A stretch of DNA of 64,000 nucleotides from Druceiella hillmani (taxonomy: Eukaryota > Arthropoda > Insecta > Lepidoptera > Hepialidae), in NCBI GenBank assembly GCA_039881145.1, contig JAYKKI010000151.1, positions 558,001-622,000 on the forward strand. Direction: 5' to 3'. The notes under the pieces were generated by a model, which saw only the letters and a program-made list of their open reading frames with translations, had not been told where the DNA came from and ran no database searches. Each line of letters begins with the position of its first letter. Position 1 is the first letter of the stretch. The position numbers and the translations under genes were made by a program. Below are positions 1-13,288 of this stretch, one piece after another.

Positions 1-863
1 TTAGATTTAGATTTCATAAGAAAACTAACGATTTATGGGTCTTGATGGTGAGTTCAGATATACTTTAAACGTTTCATTATATACAAAAGTTAAGGTATTA
101 GTTCACTTTTAGTTCATTTTTATAACATGTAATGGTTAAGGTTTAAGTTCACTTTTAGGTGTAGAAATGTAAATGTCAAATGTAGTAAAAGCTATGGTTA
201 AAACGTTGTATAGTTAAAAAGAAAACGACATTAATGAATTCGAAGAAAGCAATAAGAAGTCAAAATAATCACAAACCGAATTAGTCACGACCTAAAATTA
301 GAAATGTCATTTTATTATTTGAAAACGAAACAATAAGGGAGGTATACATTTTAGTGACATTGTAGAATATAACAGTTTTTAGTAGTTATTACTATCTAAA
401 TTGTAAGTAAATTCCTTAAAGCAAGTACAAATCTATGTGTTTAACTTAAAATATACATTAATTTAAAATGTTAATATTTGTATGTCTGTTAATAACTTTG
501 TAGTTAAATAAAGAATAACTTTTAATATACGTAAACCGAAATTTGGTGTACGTATATTATATGCAGTGGAGTAAAATATAAGTAAAATATAATTACATTC
601 TACGTGGTATACAATACGAATACTGCAAAAAGTGTATTTGTATGTTATGCGATGTAGAATTATAGCAAAACAAATTTTTGTAAAACATGTTAAAAATTCA
701 GTTTAATAATTTTTAACAAGTTTTTAACTACCGTTAATTAATATAATTTTAACGGGTGTAAATTCAGTTTCCCTTTCTTTCAAAATAACAAGTAATGCTC
801 TACTGTATACAGTATTCTATAGATGCAAAACCAGTCGTCTTAATTGAACATTTATGTAATCGA
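1..863. other. AT-rich sequence, no gene seen
   Basis: No open frame, RNA gene or recognisable element. Only short AT-rich direct repeats are visible near 60-160. This stretch lies outside the duplicated unit: it has no counterpart upstream of 35961. Confidence 0.6.
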
Positions 864-2149
864 AGCCGCGGACAATAACCCAGTATAAAATAAACTACCC
901 TCGGTTTCGCTCTAGAGAGTAAAAACCCAGTAATAATTAGGTATAGATTAATTATTGAATGTAGATTAATTACTAAGTCGCACCTACATAAACGGGTAGC
1001 ATTTTTTCTAACGACCTATTTTCACAGGGTTCCCACGCTCCAATATGAATGTAATAGTTTTTTGGCGAATAAAGCAATTAAACGTTTCCTAGATAAAAGC
1101 CTTAAAATTTCGAAATTGAAAAAACTTATTTTCATAATAAAATTACAATATATTTATTACATCATTATTCATTTCTTCTCTAGAAACAAAACTTTAAAGT
1201 CTGTGAAACTCTTATAAATTTTTTTTGAAATTAAATTTTATAAAAAAGGTCCGCCTATGATACGAAGCGCTTTTATTTTTGTCATTGGGGGCATTTATTC
1301 ACATTAATCTGTATAGAAAAAACTGAAAGAAAATTACTCTAACAAAAAAATTTAATATTTTTTTCTATTTGTTATTCAGAATAATATATCGAATCTCCTG
1401 TAGAAATTTATCGCCAGGGTTAATACAACTCTTTAAGTAGTGAAAAGTATTTCACCATTTAACTATTAAATAAAGATCGAAATTTGAATAACTTGGATAT
1501 GATTACGTCTACTTATTCAACCATGAAAAGCTTTGTTAAAAACTAATATAGACTTATCAAAGATCTAAATAGTGGTTTTGAGGATAATTATATAAATATT
1601 AAAGTTAATAATAACTAAAGTAGTTTGTAAATTATTACGTATTTGTACGCCCTGTTACGCAATTTATACACGCATGAATACGAATTAATACTTCGTGAAA
1701 AATCAAGTAATGAGTCACCGAAGCCAATTTAATATTCTATCGTTATGAAATCAATGGGTAATCTTTCTTATTTAGTGAAGAGATAAAGACGTAAAATAAG
1801 CGCGTTAATCTTGAACTGACTATAAATAAAGGTTATCTGTTTGACTCATTCCGATCAGAAGAACTCAAATTTTCGATACTACGCTTTGGCCAAAAAATGA
1901 GTCATATTGAAAAATATTTTTGTCCCTTTGCCTGTCTGTAATTTCGTTGTCTCTCTTTAATTTTATCTTAGAACTTCGTCATGTTATCAAGGAAAACTTT
2001 TACAAGTAAGTAAGCACAACACGAATGTATACATAAACTCAATATGGAAATAAACAGTTATCTTTTTTGCACGAACATATCGCGTGTACACATAAACATA
2101 TTGGCTTTATCAATAGCTAAATATTATTATATTCATGTAAAATATGAGT

Positions 2150-2213
2150 AATACAGTAATATATTAAGAGGCCAATGATATAATACAGTAATATATTAAG
2201 AGACCAATGATAT
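2150..2213. repeat. 32-bp tandem duplication
   Basis: Two copies of a 32-base unit (2150-2181 and 2182-2213) with one difference (AGAGG versus AGAGA). Unit 2 near 37460-37500 has no second copy, so it arose or was lost after the segmental duplication. Confidence 0.9.
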
Positions 2214-2981
2214 GAAATGATTACTTATTTGGAATTTATATAATACCAAATTGGTTATGGGTCTGGAGTCTCAATAATGCAGAAACGATTAAAAAAAAAG
2301 AAAGTAGATTTCACACAAAAAGAAAAATTCTGTAAGGGCATCATAATTGCTTTGCTTTATTCAGTCTGAGTAAGTTTTTAACACTGCGAAATATTAGTAC
2401 AAATACAGAACAAAAAATGGAAAATAATTCATTATTTAAATTTTTATATTATATATTTGATAAATAATTTATTACTATTTGCTTATTTTAGGCATGTAGA
2501 AGCATAAAAATCGATGTCGAAAGAAAGTATTTTAAATTCTTCATCACAATCTGTAATGAAGAAAATTTAGGAACAGCTAACTGACATTAGTTAAACAGTC
2601 AATATACAGCCAAGAATTCCTTGAAAGGCGTTTTGTAGCGCTTAGTCTTTGGTGTGAACTTATTGAGATACTGTTCGAGTTTTACATTTCGATAAAGCAA
2701 ATATAATTTTGATCATAATTGCAAAAGTTCAAAATGTTCGTAGAAGATATAATTAAACACAAATATTATTTGCAGGTAAATACCATTTACTTTATGCCAA
2801 ATGTTTGTATATATTTTAGTGTTTACCTTGCGAAGACGTTCTTTTCTCACAAAAGAACAGCAAATATTTATATATTTTACATTATTTTTCGGACATAATA
2901 TTTACATAAGGTATTATTCATCTAATAAAAATATTCGGAATACTTAGTGGAAGTAATATTTCTATATTTTTAGAAATATGT

Positions 2982-3048
2982 ATACATATATATATAAATG
3001 TATATATTTATATATATATATATATATATATAAATATATATATATAGA
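2982..3048. repeat. TA-rich microsatellite
   Basis: Interrupted (TA)n run with TGTATA and TTTATA interruptions, in the 5' flank of C1. Confidence 0.9.
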
Positions 3049-4125
3049 AGGAATTTTAAGAGAAGTCATGAATTTATAAAGTTTATACAGTAAAGGCGCA
3101 TTTTATAAATTGTATATTTTTTATACTATTATGAATATTATTTTTGTCTCGATAAATATATTTTTTCCAAGCGTAAAATATCGTAAATTTTTCAAAAACC
3201 ATTAAAATCAGAATTGAGAATCATCGCCATAGCTTTTCGGTAAACATGGAATTAAACTTTAGCAACCCGGTTTTTCATAATTTTAACATTAGCAAAAATA
3301 GAAACGATGGACAATTTCGATAATATTTGTAGAATAATTTAATGTAAAATAATACAAAAATGGCGTTGAAATCCTCAAAACTTGCGATTTCAATTGACAT
3401 TCCACAATTACAATGCTAAAAATTAAAAGACCTTCTCGTTCAAATGTCACATAATAATTTTTAGTTTCTGAATATTGTAAAATATATGGATAAATAACTT
3501 TTACTATTGTGCTAAAAGTTTCGACGTTAATCTGTTATTGAGGAAAATTGCTCTGAGGAAAATACTAAAAGAATAGTAAAATATGGAACGACGACTAATG
3601 AAGAAACACGACGAGAAAAATTGTATTATTAAAACTTCCATAAAAGTCTAACATTTATTCCATAAGGCACTTTCATTTTAGAATTGAGAGTACCTTAGTA
3701 AACAATTATATTATGTTTACTAATTCCAAAAACATTCTTCTATCCCACTTAAATATTCACAAAAAGAAAAATATGACTGTGATAAGCAATACAATGTTAT
3801 CATTTGACGTTTCGTAAGTAGATTATTAAAAAATTAAGACTCAACTCAACTCAGCGATAATTGATAAAATGAAGAAAAAAAATGTATAAAAACGACATAG
3901 TGGAAATTATTATATTTAACAAGTGTGCTCAGTGTAATATAAAAAATAATTATGTTAAAAACTGTCCCGCATTATGAAAAAAGTATTTTCCGGAGAATTT
4001 GTGGTTAAGCACAAATTACTGACATCTCGCGAACTGTTCACGCCAAAGTCAATTCTTTTGGAGTGAGGAGGAAGTGGATGAAGAGTTGTGCGAATTAGAA
4101 AACAATTTAACTGAAAGCTCTTTGA

Positions 4126-4133
4126 GCTATAAA
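4126..4133. repeat. hAT target-site duplication, left
   Basis: GCTATAAA. It pairs with GCTGTAAA at 7748-7755. The unmutated form contains the exon 1 donor (GCT|GTAAA) of C1, so the target duplication copied a splice site. Confidence 0.9.
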
Positions 4134-4152
4134 TAGGGATTGCAATCTCGCA
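4134..4152 (+). repeat. hAT terminal inverted repeat, left
   Basis: Starts TAGGGATTGCAATCTCGCA. It is complementary to 7729-7747 except for one position. Confidence 0.93.
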
Positions 4153-4958
4153 AAACGGGATCCAGCAAAGAATACTTATTATTAAAACAAAATTTTTGTT
4201 GATGTCTTCTGCCTAGTATATATATAAATATATTTAATTAAATGATTAAAAATTATTTTTAACTGAAAATATGATTTAACAAATCTCAAAAATATCAATG
4301 CAGTATCCACTTGTAAAACTAATTTCAACGGTCCCAAATTTTCATTTTTCATTAAATTTCTGGATTAATCACTTGCTTAATTAAATTGAATAATATTTAA
4401 ATTATAAAAAACGTCATAAAAAAAAATATTTAATATTTTTTAACAATTTACTTTGAAAACATTAATCAAAAATTTAAATTCAGAATTACAAGTTAAAAAT
4501 TTATTTTTTTAATAAAATAAAACCTCGTTAAGAACATTAAAAAATCTATACGGGTATTTTTTTATTAATTTTCAAAAAGAAACATTTTCAAGATATGCTA
4601 GAGATTTTTTAATTTAAAATTAGCTAGTGTCCGTTAACTTTAGAGCCATCTAATATTTTATAACAAAAAATTTAATTATATAATGAGTCGATTACAATCA
4701 TTTAAGATTTAATATTAATCATTTAAGATTAAATAATTTAATTCAGTGCAGTTTCGTTTTATTTTATTTTGTATTTATTTTATTTAAGGCAATAATATCT
4801 TATTTGAACACGAGATGGCTCTGGTATTATAACGTACCAACATACTCAAGCTCAAATTTCCCGAAAATTCTCACTTTCCCACATTTAAGTTGGCAACGTA
4901 TTCCTAGTTGATGGCAAATAAAAGTTATAGCTTAAAGCATTGAGTGTCAGACCCCTGG

Positions 4959-5316
4959 TCAGTTGCAATAGACTCGCTGTGCGCTTCGCGCGCGCGTCGT
5001 TTCTGTAGGTGACAGACAGTGTTTTCGTATTCACCGTCCAGCGTGCGTTCAACGTAAGTATATTAATGATTTCGATTTTGTTTTTGATTTGTGCTCTTTC
5101 TCTCCTTCAAATACAGATTATGCTGTAAATAGCAATATGATGTTGTAATGATAATGTAATGTTGGACATTCACGTATAAGTTCTTTTTGTTTTAATTAAA
5201 ATGTTTTTTTGTTATAGTTCACAAATATACAATGCTTTTGCTTACAGATGAACACATAATATTTGTTATCGATGATAATAGTTATACATTAGACTTTATT
5301 AAAAACATTCTTGCAG
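4959..5316 (+). promoter_or_regulatory. Probable hAT promoter and 5' UTR intron
   Basis: An arthropod-type initiator TCAGTT lies at 4959-4964. A CG-rich patch at 4975-5000 is striking in this AT-rich DNA. A good donor (AAC|GTAAGT, intron from 5054) and acceptor (TTCTTGCAG, to 5316) bracket a 5' UTR intron just before the transposase ATG at 5335. This is inferred from motifs only. Confidence 0.4.
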
Positions 5317-5334
5317 GTAACGAATGAATGAATC

Positions 5335-7286
5335 ATGTCCAAGTCCAATGAAACTGAGAATTTCGAGAGAGAGAATAAAGGCGACGGTGATGGCGACGGC
5401 AGCGTCGGCAGCCAAATTGGTAAAGGTCTGTGGCGTTATTTCAAGAAAAATGACAAAGGTGGCAAATGTCTTCTGTATTCAGATGAACTAAAAATTAGTC
5501 AACGTTCTACCAAAGGCTTAAAAATACATTTAAAGACTAAACACAATATCGATACCAATTCTCGAAACGATGAGACTGGAGAAAAATTCTTACCAGTTGT
5601 ACCAAAGAAGAAACCCAAAACTATGGACAGTTGGATGATCTCTAGGATGGTATGTAAAAACGGATTCACCTTAAGTTCCTTTTGCACATCTTCGGATTTA
5701 AGAGATTTATTTTCTAAAAGCGGACACAAATTACCTAATTCGCCAAATACGATAAGATCTATCGTAACAAACTTCAGCAACACAGTCAAAGCTGACATGA
5801 TTATAGAATTTGAACGTGTCAAGAAAGGAAAACAGAGATTTTCACTCACATTTGACGAATGGACGTCACAAAAAAATCATCGATACTTAAATATCAACGT
5901 TCACCAGAAAGAAAATCATTTCAATCTGGGTTTGGTACGTATATATGGCTTGGCTAGCGCATAACATTACATTGGCGTAGTAAAAGAACGCCTCGCGAAT
6001 TTTGGTCTAGACTTGACACAGATATTATCGCATGTACAACGGATGGTGAAGGTTGGCAAGCTTTTGCGTTGTTCCCAGCAGCTTTGTTTTACACACGGCT
6101 TGCAGCTAGTGGTAGTTGATACACTGTATAAGAAAAGCAATTCACCAATACCAGAATGCCCAGCAGTCTCAATTACGACGGAATCTGATAATGATGACGA
6201 CGATGATATGGACGCGAATAAACAGGGCGTAACTGTAAATATAAATTCACCACCACTTGAAATGACTTCTACATATGACGATTTATTGAAGAAAGTGCGA
6301 AAAGTGGTCAAGATTTTTAAACGGTCACCAACCAAAAATGACGTCTTTTTACAAAAATATGTAAATGAACAAGAAGGCCCTAAAAAGAATTGGCATTGAT
6401 ATTAGACTGCCGGACTCGCTGGAATAGTCTTTTAAATATGTTAGAACCATTATATAACTTGAAGAATTGTATCGATAAGGCATTAATAGATATTGAATCT
6501 GAAATTAAATTCAGCGATAATGAGTGGTTCAAAATCAATGATCTCATTGCCAGCTTGCAGCCTTTTAAATTGGGAGTTGAGGCACTGTGTAGGCGAGAGT
6601 CAACGCTTATAACTGCGGACACAATATTTCGATTTATTTTGGATAAATTGCAACAATAAAATACGGTGTTGAGTAACCAGTTAACTCAGAGTCTACATGA
6701 ATGTATTAAACAACGCCGCACTGACTTGACAGGAATTTTGATTTATTTGCAAAATCCGAAAAAGTACGACCAAGAAGCCAAAAATACAGATTTAACAGAT
6801 CGTACTCAAACATTCTTCATGCCAAAAAAAGCTGCAATACGCCAAGAAATAAAGAAAATAATAGAGAGAGTCAGTACAGTTGAAGACAATGAAATGTATG
6901 CAGGTGACGTCTTCGAAAATATATCTATAGCTGGAACATCCGTAACTGTAACTGACACAGCTTCTACTCTTACGCTAAAAGAAGAATTAGAAAAACAGCT
7001 TCAACAAGAAAAAGAAATATTTAAGAAAAAGCTAGATAATAAGCAAAAGGATTATGAAAAAATTTTGAAGAAAGAAATTACATGTTTTGAGTCCGATGGT
7101 ATCAGAGGAGAGTACCTGACGCTCGCCTATGAATATATCCTGACTGTTCAGCCTACTAGCGTAGAAGCCGAGAGAGCGTTTTCGGTATCAGGATATATTT
7201 GTAGTTCACTCAGAAGTAGGCTTGGAGATGATACTATAAATGCAATTTGCTTTTTAAGAGCGTATTTTCAAAAGTCACAGTCGTAA
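5335..7286 (+). pseudogene. hAT transposase, broken
   Basis: The transposase reading frame lies in four pieces. 5335-5964 holds the BED finger and the start of the catalytic core; its first catalytic Asp is in LTFDEWTS. 6013-6399 holds the CFTHGLQL segment, the CxxH-type hAT signature. 6390-6659 holds the third acidic residue in VEALCRRES. 6666-7286 ends in the hAT dimerisation domain (VEAERAFSVSG, then a conserved SLRSRL segment). Defects: TAA at 5962, a shift near 6040 inside the second-Asp region (CTTDG is readable only in another frame), a shift near 6385, and TAA at 6657. In the BED finger the second zinc Cys is replaced by Tyr (KCLLY). A short acid- and lysine-rich coiled-coil stretch precedes the dimerisation domain. 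Inactive. Confidence 0.93.
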
Positions 7287-7728
7287 TAATACCATTTAGT
7301 TAGTTAGATAAGAGAAAGTTGTGATTTGACAATGATTAGTGGTTATTGTTTTTGTTGTTGTTGATTAGTTGTGATTTTTTTAGTCATTATATGAATAATA
7401 CTGAATAACAAAATATCATAAAACTGTTGTTAGATGTAAGGATAAAATTAAACAAAACTTTGATGCCAAACATTTAAAAGCTAAGGTTAATAAGACTGAT
7501 TACTAATTACTCGTACTTAATTATATAATTTAATTGTTATTTTGTTCGAAAACAAATAATTTTTGTTGCATAATGTGAGACATGTTTAATTAATAAAACT
7601 TGATTTTTTAAATAAAAACCTGTAGTTTCAATTCGATTTTATAACATAATTTTAAAGATGCGGGAACCCGCGGGATCTTGCGCGGGATTGATCAATCCCG
7701 CATATCAATCCCGCGGGATTGAATGAGC

Positions 7729-7747
7729 TGCGGGATTGCAATCCCTA
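7729..7747 (-). repeat. hAT terminal inverted repeat, right
   Basis: Reads TAGGGATTGCAATCCCGCA on the minus strand and ends the element. Confidence 0.93.
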
Positions 7748-7755
7748 GCTGTAAA
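7748..7755. repeat. hAT target-site duplication, right
   Basis: GCTGTAAA, followed by TTAAC as in the intron start of gene A and C2. This copy keeps the ancestral splice donor GT. Confidence 0.9.
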
Positions 7756-8432
7756 TTAACATAATTCATTTAATTAAGTGTCAAAAAATTTAAATCTTTA
7801 ACTAAAGTAAAATCCTTGACTAAATATAAGGATTCTCATTTCTTTAAATCGAAGTTAATAATTTCAAGATTTTTATTTCTTTTATATCTCTTATGTGTTT
7901 CTTTCATATTTTTTACATTTTTATTTTACAATTTATATATCTGCATATACCATTCAAATAGCAATATATGGTTATTAACGTACGCTCTAAAGTCATAATC
8001 GAATTTATTCAAGTATCTGCATTCATTGATCTTAACCTATGGTGGACTTTTAATCAGTTCGGAGAGAAGAAACTACGTTTACTTTAAATAAAAAAAAACC
8101 TGCGTTTCTGAAATGAAAATTCTTTATTTTTAATGTAGAATTGTTTTGTTATATATTTTTTATTCTTTTTAGACAAAATTTCGAAACTAAGTTGACAAAA
8201 AAATACAACTAAAAAGTATCGAAAATATTTTAAAGTAGCTTAGGGAACTCTTGCCATATTATTTAAGTTGCCCATTTATGTGTTGTTATTTGTATTATTT
8301 CGAATGTTTTTATCCTAAATACATCTTTTGCTCGGAAATGAGGCAAAATGATTAATTTCACAATAAACGAAGTTATTTAATTTCTCGTTATTAACAATAT
8401 TTTTAATTTATATTACTCTTATTAAGTCACAG
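7756..8432. other. C1 intron 1 remainder
   Basis: AT-rich sequence aligning with 38862-39583 of C2. The open frame at 7816-7998 is low-complexity F/Y/L sequence in intron and is not a gene. Confidence 0.6.
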
Positions 8433-10774
8433 ACGTAAGTGGTAAAATTCCGGCTGGCATGCTGGTCGGAAATCAAAATCACTTTGATAACTATGAACAA
8501 TGTTTGTCGATTGATGAAAAAGTGGAGGATGTCAGAGTCATATTGCATACTTAATGTGCATACTTAAGGAGATGATTGGAAGCCACTTAAATCTTATAGC
8601 GTTTCATGTACTGCTCCACAAATTTCTATTTTAATTGAATTTTTGAAGATTTATTTCAAATATCTAAATTTACGTACATTCAAAGTAAAATGAACAAGAT
8701 TTAAGGTTATTTTAATTTACAAACCACATGCTTGAATAAAAATAGACTTTTCTTCGATACTACAATTTTCATCTTAAATAAACCAGATTTTGAACCGATC
8801 AGATGAACTAACCGGACCTTCCTACCACTATAGTTTAGTTGGCGCGTTCCGCGATTGCATTTTAGTTTCCATGGGAATCCATGAAAACATCGATGGAAAC
8901 ATCCTTATTGTCCATTTAAATAGACAGAAATAAACAAAGATTAATTACAAAATATTACCCTCTTTCAATACATTTCTTAACTCGTGTTTGATATTGTTAT
9001 AAATTTAAATTGATTATTTTATTTAAATAGGATAAACCAGTTAAAAAGTGATTACTTTTTTAAAAAATGTCTATGAAATCAATTAGTACCCAGAATGCAA
9101 GAAAAAAACTTAACCAACTTTCTTGATTCGATTGTTAAGTTAAGTACATTGCGTATTTATGATCGAAATAACGAAAAAGACTCTTTTATTAAAGTGTTAT
9201 AGATTGCTAGTAGCATTTTTAATTTGAACGTGCATAATTTCCAAAAAAATTGTCTCAATTGTTAATTATTTCAACATTGGGTTAAAGAAAAATGATTTTG
9301 CCTTATGTACTTAAATATTTTCAATTAGTAGCCACACAATTGGATAGCAGTTACTGCATGGAGAGAAGTTGAATAAAAAGTTCACGTATGTTTCCTATGA
9401 GATTAACATGAACATATAATAAAAGAACCTCTTTGACGGCCATATGAGAGGAAAATTTTCAGATCTGTATTTTTCCATGTAATATACTAACCGATTTCGA
9501 CGAAAAATATGTTTTACGTATTTATATTTTCATTCCTCATCGGAGCTGTGACTTAAGTGGTAATATTCAGTGGTATATTGATGTGTTCCTTAAAAAAAAT
9601 TGGTGTTTATAATCATAAACAACTGGTGTTACATAAGTCCATCACTGCCATGTTTATTATGTAATTATGTCATTTTATGAAAGTTATAAAACGAGTTATG
9701 AATTTAAAATACATTTCTATCTCCTTCAGAGATTTCCGGCACTGCCCCTGGCATATCAATTTCGGACGTAACGGTGGTATGTGCTTGGATAATCTGCTAC
9801 CAGGCATCGAAATACAGACCTATTTTTTTGTGCAGAATAGTCAGAGATAAGCCATTGGCAACACAAGATATTGTAGCAATGTATGTAAATATACGTACCC
9901 ATATTTATAAGACCAACTACTGTTTTCAATTTGAATAAATAAAACTCCCTTCTTACCGTCTTTTAAAATTTATATATCGTAAATTTAAGACGATTTTCAG
10001 AATTTACAAGGATTGCACATAAACTTTCTTTTTTTATTCTCCAGAATATGCCAAAGGTTAAATCGTGTTACCTTTGATAATGATTCATCAATTAAATGAG
10101 TGTCATTTTATAAACTGAAATTGGGAAGTAGAAAGCGTGGAAAAAAATGTGAGAATTTTAGGTTATATTCTTTTTAAATATTCATATCGATTTAAACCAC
10201 ATTATTTAATATAGCTTCAACTTTAATATACTCGTACTTTCATGAAATTTGTTTTTTACCACTTCATGTGCTGCATTCTCTTTAGGTTTTTTCTTTCTTT
10301 AAAATAGTTCTGGAAATTATTTCACGTATTTTCCGAAAAATTGCGTCATCCTGATGCATATATATTAGCCATCAACCGCTTGCCTGTTATTTCGAATAGG
10401 AACAATATTTTTACTTTTTCCTCATTATTTCCATTTGTTTATCATTTATATATTATTCTTCCATGTTTTGAATTATTTTTTATATATCGTTAAATAAAAT
10501 TATTCGTAGAATTCTTACTTTTTTTTATTTGATATATAATTTGTGAATATTTTCCAAATATCTTCGTTATTTATAATATCCCGTACACTTTTTTACGAGA
10601 ATTTAGCTTCGAGTACTAGCTAGGAATACTGTTTGTTTGAATTCCCATTCATATCCCTTAAATTTGGTCCATTTACCACAGATGTCTTATAAATAAGCCA
10701 CCTAAATATATACTGTCTTAAATTTAATGCATATTTATATTCTTCCATTATGTAAATTCGTGAGAAAATTGCAC

Positions 10775-10816
10775 GGGATTACCCAGAGAATTTATGGGAT
10801 TACCCAGAGAATTTAT
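10775..10816. repeat. 21-bp tandem duplication
   Basis: GGGATTACCCAGAGAATTTAT occurs twice head to tail, in intron 3 of C1. It is not seen in C2 at the matching place (about 40900). Confidence 0.9.
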
Positions 10817-13288
10817 TGTACAGAAATTGAAATTAATTTTGATATCTTCTTTCAGAGTATTCTTTTCCATTCTTGGACTTCTCATTAAAACAGGCACAAG
10901 TTATCAATTATGCAACAAGGTATTATATTCTAAAGGTAATAGCAAATAAATACATGTATACTAAATGAGATAAAAATGATGATATAAAAGATAATAAAGA
11001 TGAATACGTACTCGTATTTCTCGTGTCTCAATAAATGTTAAACAATTATACGAAAATAAAAAATAATTAATTAAAATATATCTCCAAGAAGAAGAATTAG
11101 GTCAAAACATGGTGTTTCATATTTCGAACAATCTCTTCTTTGTCACTTTAATAAAATACTTTATAACAATATTATTGTCTAAAAGATGTACGAAAAACAG
11201 CAAAAATGTTCTAGAGGCACATCACAAAATGGAGAGACTGACAAGGTATCCCAAATAACCCTCTGAATGTGACTCATTGTTAGATATCACCCTATTAAAT
11301 CTGATTAACATCTTTGTATTAATACCGACATTTATACCAATTCTGTTTTAAAAGAAAATAGTTTATTAAATTAGGATATATATTCATTGTTTATTCCATG
11401 ATACCATATGACTGAATCCTCTTTTATGTGTAGTGCAAGTTACTGTACGGTATGGTGGTATGTGTTCAAAGATAATAATGTCACAGAATATACGAGAACT
11501 AGAGTGTAATAAAAATTATTTTTTTCTACCGAAGTAAAAAAACTAAACCAAAATTCATCCAGGTTTCAAGGCTTTTCCGACTAGGTAAAATTACCGTAAT
11601 TACTCAATTATTTTCTTTTAGATTTTCAACTACTTCAATTTCACTGATTTATAGTGGTCCTTACGAAGAGTTTCTTAAAAAGAAAAGTAAAAATTTCTCC
11701 TATTGATCACAAAACTATTTTTGTTTTCAGTTTGTCGAGTCGTGTGGTATGACATGGATATTTGGGGGTAACTTGGTCGACTTTTTTCTACTTAGCAGCT
11801 TTTTTGCTTACCTGGCCTACCCTTAAACAGCTAAGTAAGAAAGAGAGACGTAATTGATAAATCAATTTCTCCACATTCTGTACATTAATTCACCAATCAT
11901 AAGATGTGTCAAACAAAATTCTTTCTAATCTTCAAAAATATATACAAACGTTGCCTTTATACAGTTTTAAGTATTTTTGAAAACACTTAAGTTATTTTTG
12001 TAAATAAGCAATGTTCAGTACAATAGTTAGTTTTGAATTTATATAATTAAGGAAAGAACCACAGATATTTAGGTGACTTTTTTCCGCTATTCATTTTATC
12101 GAATAAATTGTCTACACTTTGATTCCGACAATTATTTTGGTACAGAAGATAATGAATAATATAATACTTCATTTATACACTAAGAAAAATACTTATTTTA
12201 TTTTATTTATAGTACTTACTACCATTAATTGTTATCACATGAATTGTCTTTATTTCGACTCTCATCATGAGAGTTTGGAAAAAAACAATTACTTCATTTT
12301 CACATATTAATGAACATAGTTATTTTATCGAAAGGTAACGAAAATGATTATGGTATTAACCAAAAAATGTTTCTTTTATATTGTAAATGATCATTCAATA
12401 TCAATTAAAAAAAGAAACCAATTAACTTGTTAGATGTTAGTGATAATGAAATGAACTTCAAACTCTCACACTTTAGCATATACAGATTATTTATACGCGA
12501 ATCCATCAGTGATGGCTTAATAAACATATTGTGTATGAAACCAATTAATTAAAAAGCTATCAAAATTAATTAAAAGTTTTGTAACATTCTCTTCAATGTA
12601 TAAACTTCAAAACTACGATTATTTCATGATTCATGCTGTTGCATTCTTTTGGTTTATGTCTATAAAATAATTTTAGTCTTGATATAAGTCTGCTGATAGT
12701 TCAAGAAACAAGCTTTTAAGCAATATTATCCTATATATAATTTTATTAGCATCGTTTCTTCAGACTGTAACTCAATATTTCACTAACAGAGCATGAGCAG
12801 TAGTCACAGAAAGGCGCATATTTTAAGTCTGAAATAAGTTTCTGGTTTCTGTCACTAAAGTGGAACATGACATTTATTTTAATAATAACCCCCACAATTT
12901 CACGGGTCTAAAACTAAAATAATCATTTGTGCACTTTGCTTTGCGCACATAAAAGTTATCATAATTAATAAAACCCTCGATATTTTAATATATTTTAAAT
13001 GTTGATAATGAAACCTTATTTCTAATTTTTATTTTGATTTTTCCCGTCAAAACTCTTTTTAACTTGCTTCTTTGTCACTTAGTTTTTAAATGAATTTATG
13101 TTTCAGTATAGTTACGTATTGATCCTCTTTTATAAACGTTTTGCTGTTTTTATTTTTTTTCCATTTTTATTAAAACAGTATAATATTCGGGATCTTAGCT
13201 TAACAGCATTTTGCATCTTAGCATTGGGAGCTGTTTTAGAATATAATTTTGTCTACAACACTGACCCATCATTGACGCTATACCTTTA

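Larger units (their letters stand above)
864..3944. other. 5' flank of pseudogene C1
   Basis: AT-rich non-coding sequence that aligns with 35961-38665. It contains a 32-bp unit repeated twice in tandem (2150-2213) and a TA-rich tract (2982-3048). No gene seen. Confidence 0.6.
4134..7747 (+). mobile_element. hAT-superfamily DNA transposon, complete ends, dead transposase
   Basis: A 3614-bp element. The 19-bp terminal inverted repeats (4134-4152 and 7729-7747, starting TAGGGATTGCAATC) match at 18 of 19 bases. An 8-bp target duplication flanks it (GCTATAAA 4126-4133, GCTGTAAA 7748-7755; 7 of 8), which is diagnostic of hAT elements. The empty site survives in C2 near 38861. Subterminal CGGGATTG/CAATCCCG motifs cluster at 7655-7747 and are likely transposase-binding repeats. 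The internal transposase is broken, so the element is non-autonomous. Confidence 0.95.
3945..13288 (+). pseudogene. NRF-6-like acyltransferase pseudogene C1
   Basis: Decayed paralogue of gene A on the opposite strand. Relics: exon 1 (about 3945-4128), exon 2 (8433-8577), exon 3 (9729-9880), exon 4 (10856-10935, still 80 nt), exon 5 5' half (11186-11254), exon 6 (11731-11843) and exon 8 3' part (about 13190-13288). Exon 1 has lost one base in the GTGAGG(C)AGGA stretch, shifting the frame. Exon 2 has in-frame stops. Exon 5 jumps into its intron, the exon 6 donor GT is mutated, exon 7 is missing, and the first part of exon 8 is deleted. Exons 9-13 are absent; Helitron sequence follows. A hAT transposon sits exactly on the exon 1 splice donor. 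No product can be made. Confidence 0.88.

Noticed and set aside
12119..12310. 63-codon plus-strand open frame
   Set aside because: Intron of C1; low-complexity F/I/N sequence; the C2 counterpart frame (42593) is open mainly because it runs into exon 7.
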